Source: UBA3700 sp964478025 (lineage in GTDB: Bacteria; Bacillota; Clostridia; Christensenellales; UBA3700). From it: a stretch of 64,000 nucleotides of DNA. A program made the position numbers and the translations under genes. Below the pieces are notes generated by a model. It did not search any database and was not told the DNA's origin. It saw only the letters and a list, made by a program, of their open reading frames with translations. Shown here one piece after another: positions 54,869 through 63,748 of the stretch. Location of the stretch: positions 1 to 64,000 of the forward strand of contig CAYZGK010000005.1 in assembly GCA_964478025.1 (NCBI GenBank). Direction: 5' to 3'. Position 1 is the stretch's first letter. Every line of letters starts with the position of its first letter.

Positions 54869-57808
54869 TTAGCTCTCCCTTTTCGCCATTTCAATCAATG
54901 AATCAATGTTTTTAACTTTTCGCGATTTTATATAATCATTTTCAAGCAAAAAATTAAATGCTCTTTCTCTATCAAAAAGTTTACCTTTTTTTATAATTAT
55001 TGTCAACAAATCATCAAAGTTGTTTATGTTCGAATTTGACTTTATAATTCCCCCTACCGGTTTATCCCCATTAAACGATGTGTGAAGGAGCTTAAACTTA
55101 TTGCTACCCATAAACAAGTAACTCTCCAAAACGTAATTGTTCCAAGCATAGCCTATTGGCGGAAAATCAGTAAAATTAATAATATCATTAAATCCAACAT
55201 AATCTTCTACGCAATAACTACCTATGGCATCATCTATTTTTTGCACGTCAAAGTTGACAAAATCCCTTCTTATAAAGGTATTTACATTCGCCCTGACCGA
55301 TTGAGAAAGCACCGCATCCCAATCAATATAGTTTTGGTTGATGCTATCTCTAAACTCTTCCAACTCTGCCAATGTAAATTTTTCTCTTTGCTTGCAAAAA
55401 TTCTTATACAATGTGCGGACATCAAAATCCTGACCGATTGCACTGATAATATCACCCTTAAAGTTAAAGTCATTTGCAAACTTCAGTTTTAGGACATTCT
55501 TAAAGCCCAAATCTGTAATTTCGGGATTTGATTCAACAAGACTTGGTAGCTTATCAGTGATAAAGCCATACAGTTCCGCACCGGAGACAGTTTCTTTTTC
55601 TTGAATTTTCTTTGCAATAAATGCCTTGATCTCTTTTAGTTCGGTATCATCAATTACAAAAATTCCTTTGTAAAAATACGACTTACCTTTAGCATTTACT
55701 ACAAAATCTCTATCTTTGATAACTGCGTCTATCGCATCATGCGAAATGTTAGGAAGTTTGCTGTATAGTTCCTCCATACTTAGCGGACAACCATAATTTA
55801 AGAAGGTTTCAATCAACACTTGCTTTAGGTCAACTTGTTTTCCTTTGGTTGACAAAAACTCATCGTTAAAAGAATACATCTCGGCAAATACAAACATGAT
55901 ATATCTTTTTAACATATCTTCACTAAATTCGCTGTTCAATTTTTCATTAAAATTCTGATAAATAACAGAATAATAAACAGCAGGAATTGTCTCTAAGGCC
56001 GAATTAATAAATACATGAATTTCTTCATTTATTTCATTTGTCACGATAGATGACAAATAAACTTTCTCTTCACTAATAAAACCTACTTGACAAATTTTTC
56101 TATTATAAATAGAATCTTCATCCAAAAATTTTATACCTATTAGTTCCTCATATTCTCTAATAAATTTTCTCTTTTTTATAGGATTTGTAAAAGCATATCC
56201 ATTTGGAAATTTAGCTTGAATAACTTTATAATAATCCGAAACATCCAGTTTTTCATAATTTTGTGCCCCAGTTATTTTAACCAGGTTCTTGTTATTTATT
56301 CCTAACTTATGTTCTACTACCATACTTTCTTTGGCAATCCTATAAGCTTCTAATAAAAGCTTATTGTATTCTTCTCTATTATTTTTATATAAATTTGTAA
56401 CTTCTTCAAAAACAACTGATATATTTCTTACAGCTCGATTAGGGGTAAAACAAGATTCTAGGTTAGCAAGTTGCATATTTACTCCATTATAATTACGAAA
56501 TTTATCATCTATTTTTTGACCTTGGTTAATTGCTTTCTGTCTCAAAAATTTAGAAAGTTCAATTATTATTTTACTACGAATTCCTTCTTTATTTTTTATT
56601 TTCCAAAAAGCTTCAATTAACATAGCTGTTTCATATTTATCCCATTTGTCTCTCTCTCTTGAAGTTTGTGACTCATCAGGTATATCAACACCTGATTTTT
56701 TAATGACAATATTACATTTTTTATGATCATATTCTTCTTTTGAAATTTCGATACATGCTTGATGACCTATTTTGATTAATTTTTCTTCATCCATATCATC
56801 AAATTTAACTTTCATTAGTTCTTCATTCTTATCAACAATTTTCCCAAAACCAAAACGTGTATGATAAACATATTTTATTAATTCATCATCTTTTTTTAGA
56901 TATTTATCTGGAAAATTTTCAAAAAAAGAATTAACTTCTTCTACATTATGATAGAGATTATCAATACAATCATTTTTTATACTCGTTTGTTTTTTTATTC
57001 CAACGAATTTAAGATTACCTCCCTTGTCAGAATAGAAACGAAGGCGCTCTCCTTCAATTTTTACACCAATAATCGCAGAACGGACATCCAGTTCCAATGA
57101 ATGCTTAAACTTCTTAGCATACATATAAATTCTATAAAAGACATCAGAGCAAACCATATCATCGACAAAAAAATTTTTTATATCCTCTTGTTCTTGTAAA
57201 TACTCATCTGTTTTTTTTATATTAAATTCTTTATTTTCATCATCGTTTAATTTATTGGCATAAGTTGAATAATTTATACAATCTATGTTTTTTTTGTCTT
57301 GCTCTTGATTACTTATATCCTTAATTTTAATTCCTGATGTTTCTCTTTTGTTAAGATTATCTAATAGTTCATCAATTGTTTTAAAATAAATTTTTATATA
57401 ATCAAATTTATTTTTATATGATTTTTTTATACAAAGTAGTAATGATTTTTTTAATATTTCAGCAACCTTCATGGTATTAAGATTTGAGTCAAAAACTATT
57501 TTACTTTCTCCTAAAGGTGTTACTATCTTTAAATAATCATCTTTAAATGTTAAGTAGCAAAATTCATAATCTAAACAAACAAAAATTAACTCATTATTTG
57601 AAAGTTTTTGAAATATTTCAACATCTTCCCCATCTTCTTCAATAAGAGTAATTAAATCTTCTATACAATCTTGGCAAGTTTCCATTTCAAAAACATTGCT
57701 AAAAAAATGGTAAATCTCATCACTTACTATTCTTTTTCCTATTTTTTGCATTAATCTTTTACTTCTCTCTTTATAAAACTTACTATAGGCCTTTATATAC
57801 TTTTTCAA
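54869..57808 (-). CDS. Large protein of unknown function heading the BREX-like operon
   Basis: 979 residues from a TTG at 57808 with AGGTG upstream; an ATG 19 codons in is the alternative start. Residues about 405-465 (KWDKYETAMLIEAFWKI, then RNYNGVNMQLANLE) resemble a module I recall from the N-termini of HNH and other restriction enzymes. The C-terminal third looks like repeated winged-helix units (SMEELYSKLPNISHDAIDAV). No nuclease motif is visible. By hand count on sample lines the coding for the first 630 residues is about 20% GC and the rest about 36%, so the gene may be chimeric. Confidence 0.7.
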   Translation of the reverse strand: MKKYIKAYSKFYKERSKRLMQKIGKRIVSDEIYHFFSNVFEMETCQDCIEDLITLIEEDGEDVEIFQKLSNNELIFVCLDYEFCYLTFKDDYLKIVTPLGESKIVFDSNLNTMKVAEILKKSLLLCIKKSYKNKFDYIKIYFKTIDELLDNLNKRETSGIKIKDISNQEQDKKNIDCINYSTYANKLNDDENKEFNIKKTDEYLQEQEDIKNFFVDDMVCSDVFYRIYMYAKKFKHSLELDVRSAIIGVKIEGERLRFYSDKGGNLKFVGIKKQTSIKNDCIDNLYHNVEEVNSFFENFPDKYLKKDDELIKYVYHTRFGFGKIVDKNEELMKVKFDDMDEEKLIKIGHQACIEISKEEYDHKKCNIVIKKSGVDIPDESQTSRERDKWDKYETAMLIEAFWKIKNKEGIRSKIIIELSKFLRQKAINQGQKIDDKFRNYNGVNMQLANLESCFTPNRAVRNISVVFEEVTNLYKNNREEYNKLLLEAYRIAKESMVVEHKLGINNKNLVKITGAQNYEKLDVSDYYKVIQAKFPNGYAFTNPIKKRKFIREYEELIGIKFLDEDSIYNRKICQVGFISEEKVYLSSIVTNEINEEIHVFINSALETIPAVYYSVIYQNFNEKLNSEFSEDMLKRYIMFVFAEMYSFNDEFLSTKGKQVDLKQVLIETFLNYGCPLSMEELYSKLPNISHDAIDAVIKDRDFVVNAKGKSYFYKGIFVIDDTELKEIKAFIAKKIQEKETVSGAELYGFITDKLPSLVESNPEITDLGFKNVLKLKFANDFNFKGDIISAIGQDFDVRTLYKNFCKQREKFTLAELEEFRDSINQNYIDWDAVLSQSVRANVNTFIRRDFVNFDVQKIDDAIGSYCVEDYVGFNDIINFTDFPPIGYAWNNYVLESYLFMGSNKFKLLHTSFNGDKPVGGIIKSNSNINNFDDLLTIIIKKGKLFDRERAFNFLLENDYIKSRKVKNIDSLIEMAKRES

Positions 57809-57834
57809 TATACACCTAATAACTATCTTTATAT

Positions 57835-57863
57835 ATTATATTCTTTCATTTTAGTTTTCACAA
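57835..57863 (-). promoter_or_regulatory. Promoter of the BREX-like operon
   Basis: Minus strand: TTGTGA (57858-57863), 17 bases, TATAAT (57835-57840), then 26 bases to the TTG start. The rest of the 149-base gap is AT-rich with no further structure that I can support. Confidence 0.65.
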
Positions 57864-57957
57864 GAATAGTATTACTTGACATCGCAAGAGTTAATTGAAA
57901 AAGTAAATTTAAAGTATTTTCTATAATATTTATCTTTAATTGTACACTACTCAACTA

Positions 57958-58410
57958 CTATCTCTCCTCTAGAGATATATAAATAATTGTATTTGTATTT
58001 ATTGTTAATTTATTTACATCTACTGCAATTTCTTTTAGTACTGTTCCATTATAGTTTTTAACTAAAGTTGTTGCGCTATTTGCTTGATCTTTTTCAACAT
58101 TTGTAAATATAGTTACATATTTAAATTGAGAGATATCAGATTCAAGTGAATCTATACTTTCAAACACTCCACTATCTCCACCAAGTTCATAGGAAATGTT
58201 CTTATAATCCAAAATCTCAATTAGCGTTTTATTTTCAATCTCAGAATTAGATAGTTCAAAAGTTTTACTATTATCTCCGTTTTCAATATGTAAAATCATT
58301 TTTGAAGAATTTGAATTTTCATTTTTAGCAGTTTCTTTTTGACAACAACTACATAAAACTAACGCTAAAACAATAAGTATAATACTACTAATATAAATAA
58401 CCTTTTTCAT
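57958..58410 (-). CDS. DUF4430-like lipoprotein
   Basis: 150 residues with a lipoprotein signal (ALVLCSC near residue 20). The mature part fits the DUF4430 pattern: NKTLIEILDY, then YELGGDSGVFESIDSLESD. Relatives occur in cobalamin-binding or adhesin-like surface proteins, but no function can be assigned. AGGGAG ribosome site. Confidence 0.65.
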   Translation of the reverse strand: MKKVIYISSIILIVLALVLCSCCQKETAKNENSNSSKMILHIENGDNSKTFELSNSEIENKTLIEILDYKNISYELGGDSGVFESIDSLESDISQFKYVTIFTNVEKDQANSATTLVKNYNGTVLKEIAVDVNKLTINTNTIIYISLEER

Positions 58411-58469
58411 CCTTGCACTCCCTTATACAAGTATTTTTTTGTCTTTATAAATTTTTCTTTAAATGTAAT

Positions 58470-59744
58470 CTACATATCTTTTTTATCTTTATCTATATCA
58501 ACCTTATAATCTAGTTTCTTTATTTTTTCTTCCTTTGTATTGTTCTTTTCAAACTTTACTCTATATTCTTGAATATAGTTTTTAACTGTTGTAAGTTTAG
58601 ATTTTACTACAGTTTTAAATCCATTTTTTACAACATCCTGTATAAATTCTAACACAGTGTCCTTAATATTAGTTCCCAAATTTAGTACATAGTTTTTTGA
58701 AGAACACAAAAGTACTCTCATAAAGAATCCAATTAATTGAGCTTCTTGTTTTAAAGATAGTTTACCGTAAGATTTTAAACACTCTATAATTTGGTCTTTT
58801 TTAGTATATGCATCATCTACATACATACAGTTAGAATCTTTTAACATGTTAAATAATAGGTCTATAGTATATTTTCTCTCTTCGGGAGTATAGAGATATA
58901 ATAAATCTTGAGCAGTTTGTTCCATGTTTTTAGAAAATTCTTCAAACTCACCTACGTAATCAAAATGATCTTTTTCAATTTGCCATGAGTGGTACCAATG
59001 TTGCATTAAACCTTTTTCATCAGAGCGTATAATTACATATTTATCAGGACTAGACAAGAGCCTTCCAACGCAGCTTTGTGGTGGTACATACTTAATTAGT
59101 TTATCACTTACGTTTAAGTATCCTGGATCCTTATAAAAATCTATTGGAAATCCAGGTCCATCAAAGTTATATATTTTATCTATCTTCCCTTGATGTTTTT
59201 CATCTACACTACATGCTGCAAATGCAGCTAAATTTCCACCTTTAGAATGCCCTGTTATAATAACCTTATCAATCTTTGAATCTTTTAATAATCCCTCTAA
59301 GTATTTTGCTGCATAATTTTGGCCAGGGATAGGAAACATATATGTCATATTCATATCTTCTTTCCAGCCAACACACGTACCATCTGTTCCTCTATATGCA
59401 ACAATATATTTTCCTTTTTCTATCTTAAATAAAGTGCAAGAAAATTGTGTATCCACCTCGTCTGAAAATATTGAAACTTGTTCAATAATTTCAACTTCTT
59501 TAAATCTATCCGAATGAGCTACTGAGTTTAATAAAATAGGATCTAAGTTAGATAAATTTCTTGTAGATGTAGCTTTCTTTACATCATCTAAATTTAATTC
59601 TCCAAGTTTTACTTTTTTATTAAACTTATCACCTGAGAATGTATAATAAGATAATTCAGCAAATATTAAAGCATCTACCTCATTAAAAGGTATTTTTTCA
59701 AAAGTATTTTTTCTATTTTGAACTACATATTCTATCGAATTCAT
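58470..59744 (-). CDS. DUF2974-type alpha/beta hydrolase (lipase-like)
   Basis: 424 residues. Seen: ALIFAELSYYTFSGD near 26-40, VAYRGTDGTCVGWKED near 114 (oxyanion region), and the nucleophile elbow ITGHSKGGNLAAF near 165, typical of the Mbeg1-like DUF2974 family. No signal peptide. The last 110 residues are helical and lysine-rich, an extension beyond the catalytic domain. Its start is divergent from rqcH, 49 bases away. Confidence 0.8.
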   Translation of the reverse strand: MNSIEYVVQNRKNTFEKIPFNEVDALIFAELSYYTFSGDKFNKKVKLGELNLDDVKKATSTRNLSNLDPILLNSVAHSDRFKEVEIIEQVSIFSDEVDTQFSCTLFKIEKGKYIVAYRGTDGTCVGWKEDMNMTYMFPIPGQNYAAKYLEGLLKDSKIDKVIITGHSKGGNLAAFAACSVDEKHQGKIDKIYNFDGPGFPIDFYKDPGYLNVSDKLIKYVPPQSCVGRLLSSPDKYVIIRSDEKGLMQHWYHSWQIEKDHFDYVGEFEEFSKNMEQTAQDLLYLYTPEERKYTIDLLFNMLKDSNCMYVDDAYTKKDQIIECLKSYGKLSLKQEAQLIGFFMRVLLCSSKNYVLNLGTNIKDTVLEFIQDVVKNGFKTVVKSKLTTVKNYIQEYRVKFEKNNTKEEKIKKLDYKVDIDKDKKDM

Positions 59745-59777
59745 ACATCAATTATTTTAACATATTTTATATGTTTT

Positions 59778-59786
59778 TGGTATAAT
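59778..59786 (+). promoter_or_regulatory. rqcH extended -10 promoter, leaderless type
   Basis: Plus strand: TGGTATAAT (59778-59786), 7 bases, ATG at 59794. There is no good -35 and no Shine-Dalgarno. Transcription would begin at the start codon. Confidence 0.6.
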
Positions 59787-59793
59787 TAATAAT

Positions 59794-61515
59794 ATGCCAA
59801 GTGATTATATAACAATAAAAGCATTATCTAGTGAATTAAACACAATTTTAAGTGGTGGTAAAATTGATAAAATCTTCATGCCAGAAAAGGATGAGGTAAT
59901 GCTTTGCATTCGTGCAAACGCTCAAAATTACTCCCTTGCTATATCTTGTAATGCTTCAAATCCTAGAATGCATATAACTCATCAAAAAAAGATAAACCCA
60001 CTTGTGGCTCCATCTTTTTGCATGCATTTAAGAAAGCATTTATTAAATGGAGTTATTCAATCAATACATACAGAAAACGAGGATCGAATTGTAATTATTG
60101 AAGTTTTAACTAAAAACGAAATGCGTGATGAAATAATCTACAAAATAATTGTAGAAATGATGGGTAGATACTCAAATATAATTATAGTTAATCAAAACGA
60201 CATAATAACAGATGCCCTAAAGCAAGTTCCTTTTGATGTCATGACAAAAAGAACACTTGTTCCATCAGTAAAATACATAGTTCCAGAGCAAACAAAAATT
60301 ACACTATCTAATACAAACGAGATTGAAAAGTTATTATATACATATAATGGAAATTCTCTATCTTCATTTATTGCAAATAATATATCAGGACTTGCAAAAT
60401 CTACAGCATTAGAGATTATAAACTTAGCGAACATTGAGGATACAAAACAAAACATAAACAACACTGATATACAAAATATAATAAAAGCACTACAAACCTT
60501 TGAAAATATATATAATTCAGATATTTATTCTCCATGTGTTAGCATAGAAAATAATATTCCTCAAGATTACTATGTATGCAAGTATCAAGAAATAAAAGAA
60601 TTTAAAACCTTCACTACGCTTAATGAGGCCATAGACAATTGTTTATCTAAAAAGGATGAATCACTTCGCCAGCAAGAAAAAACTAAATATTTAACAAAGG
60701 CGTATAATGCCTATCTATCTAAGGAGAAAAAGAAATTAGAAAAGGTATCTTATAGAATATCTGATGCCCAATCTAAAGAAACATTTAGAATTTATGGTGA
60801 GCTTATAATCTCAAACATCTATAGAATTCAAAAAGGCGATGAAAACTTAACCGCAGTAAACTATTATTCAGAAAACCAAGAAAATATAACAATAAAGTTA
60901 GATAGTACCCTATCACCTCAACAAAATGCTCAAGTTTATTTTAAAAAGTATAATAAATTAAAACACGCAGAGGAAATTGCACTTACACAAAAAAAGGAAC
61001 TCGAGTCAGAGATAGAATATTTAAAATCTATTGAACCATTTATTTCAATGGCAAAAACTCCACAAGAAATACTTGAGCTTCAAAAGGAACTAGAATACGT
61101 TGGCGCATTAAAAGAAACCAAAAATAAAGGCCCTAAAAACAATGAAAAGTCTTCTCCACTTATATACAATTTAGATGGATTTACAATATATGTTGGAAAG
61201 AACAATTTACAGAACGATAACATAACATTTAAAGTTGCAAATGGTGGAGATATGTGGCTTCATATAAAATCATTTCATGGTTCACATACTGTAATTATTA
61301 CAAATAATAACAAGGTTCCAAATAAAGTTTTACAAGTTGCATGTGAAATATGTGCAGCATATTCAAATTGTGGGAATGAAAATAAAGTTGAGGTAGATTA
61401 CACTTATAGAAAAAACGTAAAGAGACATCCTAATAAGAAGCCTGGTATGGTTTTATATGAAGTGTATGAAACTGCAACTGTTACACCTAATAAACATGAA
61501 GAACTTCTTAAATAG
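59794..61515 (+). CDS. rqcH: RqcH (NFACT / Rqc2 family), ribosome quality control
   Basis: RqcH binds stalled 50S subunits and adds alanine tails to nascent chains. 573 residues: NFACT-N (1-200) with GGKIDKIFMPEKDEVML and NEDRIVIIEV, a coiled middle (about 290-420), and the NFACT-R domain near 445-560 (DGFTIYVGKNNLQNDNITFK, DMWLHIKSFHGSH). Length is typical. The only clear plus-strand gene in the window; its 3' end overlaps rluD convergently by 8 bases. Confidence 0.92.
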   Translation: MPSDYITIKALSSELNTILSGGKIDKIFMPEKDEVMLCIRANAQNYSLAISCNASNPRMHITHQKKINPLVAPSFCMHLRKHLLNGVIQSIHTENEDRIVIIEVLTKNEMRDEIIYKIIVEMMGRYSNIIIVNQNDIITDALKQVPFDVMTKRTLVPSVKYIVPEQTKITLSNTNEIEKLLYTYNGNSLSSFIANNISGLAKSTALEIINLANIEDTKQNINNTDIQNIIKALQTFENIYNSDIYSPCVSIENNIPQDYYVCKYQEIKEFKTFTTLNEAIDNCLSKKDESLRQQEKTKYLTKAYNAYLSKEKKKLEKVSYRISDAQSKETFRIYGELIISNIYRIQKGDENLTAVNYYSENQENITIKLDSTLSPQQNAQVYFKKYNKLKHAEEIALTQKKELESEIEYLKSIEPFISMAKTPQEILELQKELEYVGALKETKNKGPKNNEKSSPLIYNLDGFTIYVGKNNLQNDNITFKVANGGDMWLHIKSFHGSHTVIITNNNKVPNKVLQVACEICAAYSNCGNENKVEVDYTYRKNVKRHPNKKPGMVLYEVYETATVTPNKHEELLK

Positions 61516-62425
61516 TTTTTGAATTTAATTCCTTTAAAACGTTTTTAAAATAATCAGGAAGTGGCGCAGTAAACGTCATAACTTCTCCAGTTTTTGGGTG
61601 AGTCAAAACTAGTTTATAAGCATGAAGTAATTGTCCTTTATCATAAAGTTTTGTAGATCCACCATAAACTAAATCACCAACAATAGGATGACCCATATAT
61701 TTTGAGTGAACTCTTATTTGGTGGGTTCTACCCGTTTTTAATTCATATTCCATTAATGTATATTTTGTAAATCTTTCTCTAACTTTATATAAAGTTGTTG
61801 CTAATCTTCCATGCTCGTAGGATACTGTCATCACCTTTCTATCGTTTTTAGATCTGTCTATAAGCGTTGAAATCATGCCCTCATCCTTGTTAACTACACC
61901 ATCAACTAAAGCTACATAATATCTTTTAGCTGTTTTGCTTGCTATTTGTTGTTGCAAGTTTATATGAGCTTCATTATTTTTAGCAATAACAATAAGGCCT
62001 GATGTATCTTTATCTAATCTATGAACAATTCCAGGTCTTATAACTCCATTTATAGAACTTAAATTTTTAATGTGAAATAAAATAGCATTTACAAGTGTAT
62101 GGCTATATGAGCCAGGGGCTGGATGAACTACCATTCCTTGAGCTTTATTTATAACTGCAAAATCATCATCCTCATATACTACATCTAAAGGCAAATCCTC
62201 TGGCTCTAAATTTAAAACTTCAGCATCTGGAATAGTAACGTTTATAACGTCATTTTCCTTTATAATTAATCCTGCTTTTTTAATTTCACTGTTGTTTATT
62301 AAAATGTATTTATCTTGAATTAAATTTTTAATATAAGATCTAGATAAATCTAGTTCTTCATTTAAAAAAACATCTATTCTCTTTCCAGCATCTTCTAAAG
62401 AAACAACAATAGTTCTTTCTTCCAT
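61508..62425 (-). CDS. RluD-family pseudouridine synthase
   Basis: 305 residues: N-terminal S4 RNA-binding domain (GKRIDVFLNEELDLSRSYIKN) and catalytic domain with HRLDKDTSGLIVIAK near 133-147 containing the catalytic Asp, then LKTGRTHQIRVHSKYMGHPI. It modifies 23S rRNA or similar; the exact position cannot be assigned. It begins directly at the lspA stop, as in many Firmicutes. Confidence 0.93.
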   Translation of the reverse strand: MEERTIVVSLEDAGKRIDVFLNEELDLSRSYIKNLIQDKYILINNSEIKKAGLIIKENDVINVTIPDAEVLNLEPEDLPLDVVYEDDDFAVINKAQGMVVHPAPGSYSHTLVNAILFHIKNLSSINGVIRPGIVHRLDKDTSGLIVIAKNNEAHINLQQQIASKTAKRYYVALVDGVVNKDEGMISTLIDRSKNDRKVMTVSYEHGRLATTLYKVRERFTKYTLMEYELKTGRTHQIRVHSKYMGHPIVGDLVYGGSTKLYDKGQLLHAYKLVLTHPKTGEVMTFTAPLPDYFKNVLKELNSKTI

Positions 62426-62983
62426 TTAAGACACATCCTTATTATCTTCTAAATTTTGTGCTAATTTTGCTAATTTCTTTTTAGAATAAAAATCCTTTTC
62501 ATCAAATTCAAATATAACATAAAGGATTATCATAATAACGCCACCAAGTAAGAATAAATCTGCTATATTTCCAATAGCAAAATCTATATCAAACCATGTA
62601 GATAAAAATGTATAATCTATAAAATCTCTAACGTAACCAAGGGAGTATCTATCTACTAAATTTCCAAGAGCCCCAGCTGCTATCATAATAGAGCCAATTC
62701 TCATATTTTTTGGCGTATTTGGTCGCACAATTAAAAGCGCAATAATTGCAAGAATTGCAATTGTTGGCATAACTGTTAAAAATGTTATTTGCCCTGTCAT
62801 AATAGAAAAGGATGCGCCTGTATTTCTTGCAAGATGAAGAGTAAAAATACCATCCCAAACTACATATCTTCCAGTTGAATCAAGCAAATCAAAAACTAAA
62901 GCTTTAGATATTAAATCAATAGCAACTAATGCTACAAAAAATAAAACCTCTAAAACATATCTAATAATATTTTTCTTATTCAT
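62426..62983 (-). CDS. lspA: Lipoprotein signal peptidase
   Basis: 185 residues, four membrane helices. Catalytic motifs: ARNTGASFS near 47-55, GALGNLVDR near 103-111 and IGNIADLFLLGGV near 137, with the two Asp residues of the aspartic peptidase. It processes the many lipoproteins in this genome. I chose the ATG at 62983, overlapping the sepF end by 8 bases; an upstream in-frame start would overlap by 38. Confidence 0.95.
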   Translation of the reverse strand: MNKKNIIRYVLEVLFFVALVAIDLISKALVFDLLDSTGRYVVWDGIFTLHLARNTGASFSIMTGQITFLTVMPTIAILAIIALLIVRPNTPKNMRIGSIMIAAGALGNLVDRYSLGYVRDFIDYTFLSTWFDIDFAIGNIADLFLLGGVIMIILYVIFEFDEKDFYSKKKLAKLAQNLEDNKDVS

Positions 62984-63740
62984 TAAATTGATTTCCAACA
63001 ATTCCCATTCCACCAGGTGTTACTACAAATTTTTTCTCACCTATTGATTCAACAGTACCACCTAGGGCGTATGCTGCACCTGAGATAAAATCTACTATTC
63101 TTTGAGAATCTTTTTCTGCAATTTTATTGTAGTCAATAATTACTGGTTGACCATCTCTAAGAATGGATATAATTCCCTTAACATCATCAAGTGACTTTGG
63201 AGCTAAAATACTTAAATAACTTCCTTGAGTTGATTTAACAACCTTCTTTTCCTCTTTCTTTCTAAATATATCAAATATGCTATTTTTCTTTTGTGCTGGC
63301 TTTTGTTGAGCTGGCATAGGTTGAATATTTGGAAACATCATACCTTGATTTTGTTGATTTATAGGTTGATTTAAAGGTTGGTTATAATTGTAATTATATT
63401 GATCCTCATAATCTTGAGCCGAAACTTGTCCCATTGTTTGTTCATACAATGGTTGTTGCATAGGTTGTTGATACATAGGTGGTTGTGGCTGCGTTGGCGC
63501 ATTTCTACCTACATAACCTGGCTGAAAATTTTGAGCAGCTTGAAATGGAGGAATATTATTTGCTTGTGGTTGTGGCATAGGATTAACAAACATAGGTGGT
63601 TGTTGATATCTACTATCCATACCTCCCATCATTTGATTTGGATCTTGGTTATTTTGAGCATAATAAGGATTTTGACCTAATTGTGGTCCATTATTTGGAT
63701 CATATGCTCCACCATTATTTGGATCATCTCTAAAACCCAT
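62976..63740 (-). CDS. sepF: SepF-family division protein with Gln/Asn/Pro-rich N-terminal region
   Basis: 254 residues. The C-terminal 95 residues are the SepF fold: KSLDDVKGIISILRDGQPVIIDYN, then RIVDFISGAAYALGGTVE and FVVTPGGMGI. SepF anchors FtsZ to the membrane in Firmicutes. The preceding 150 residues are low-complexity, rich in Gln, Pro, Asn and Met; the usual short N-terminal membrane helix is not obvious. AGGAGGAG ribosome site. It follows the YggS gene as is common. Confidence 0.88.
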   Translation of the reverse strand: MGFRDDPNNGGAYDPNNGPQLGQNPYYAQNNQDPNQMMGGMDSRYQQPPMFVNPMPQPQANNIPPFQAAQNFQPGYVGRNAPTQPQPPMYQQPMQQPLYEQTMGQVSAQDYEDQYNYNYNQPLNQPINQQNQGMMFPNIQPMPAQQKPAQKKNSIFDIFRKKEEKKVVKSTQGSYLSILAPKSLDDVKGIISILRDGQPVIIDYNKIAEKDSQRIVDFISGAAYALGGTVESIGEKKFVVTPGGMGIVGNQFNE

Positions 63741-63748
63741 AACTCCTC

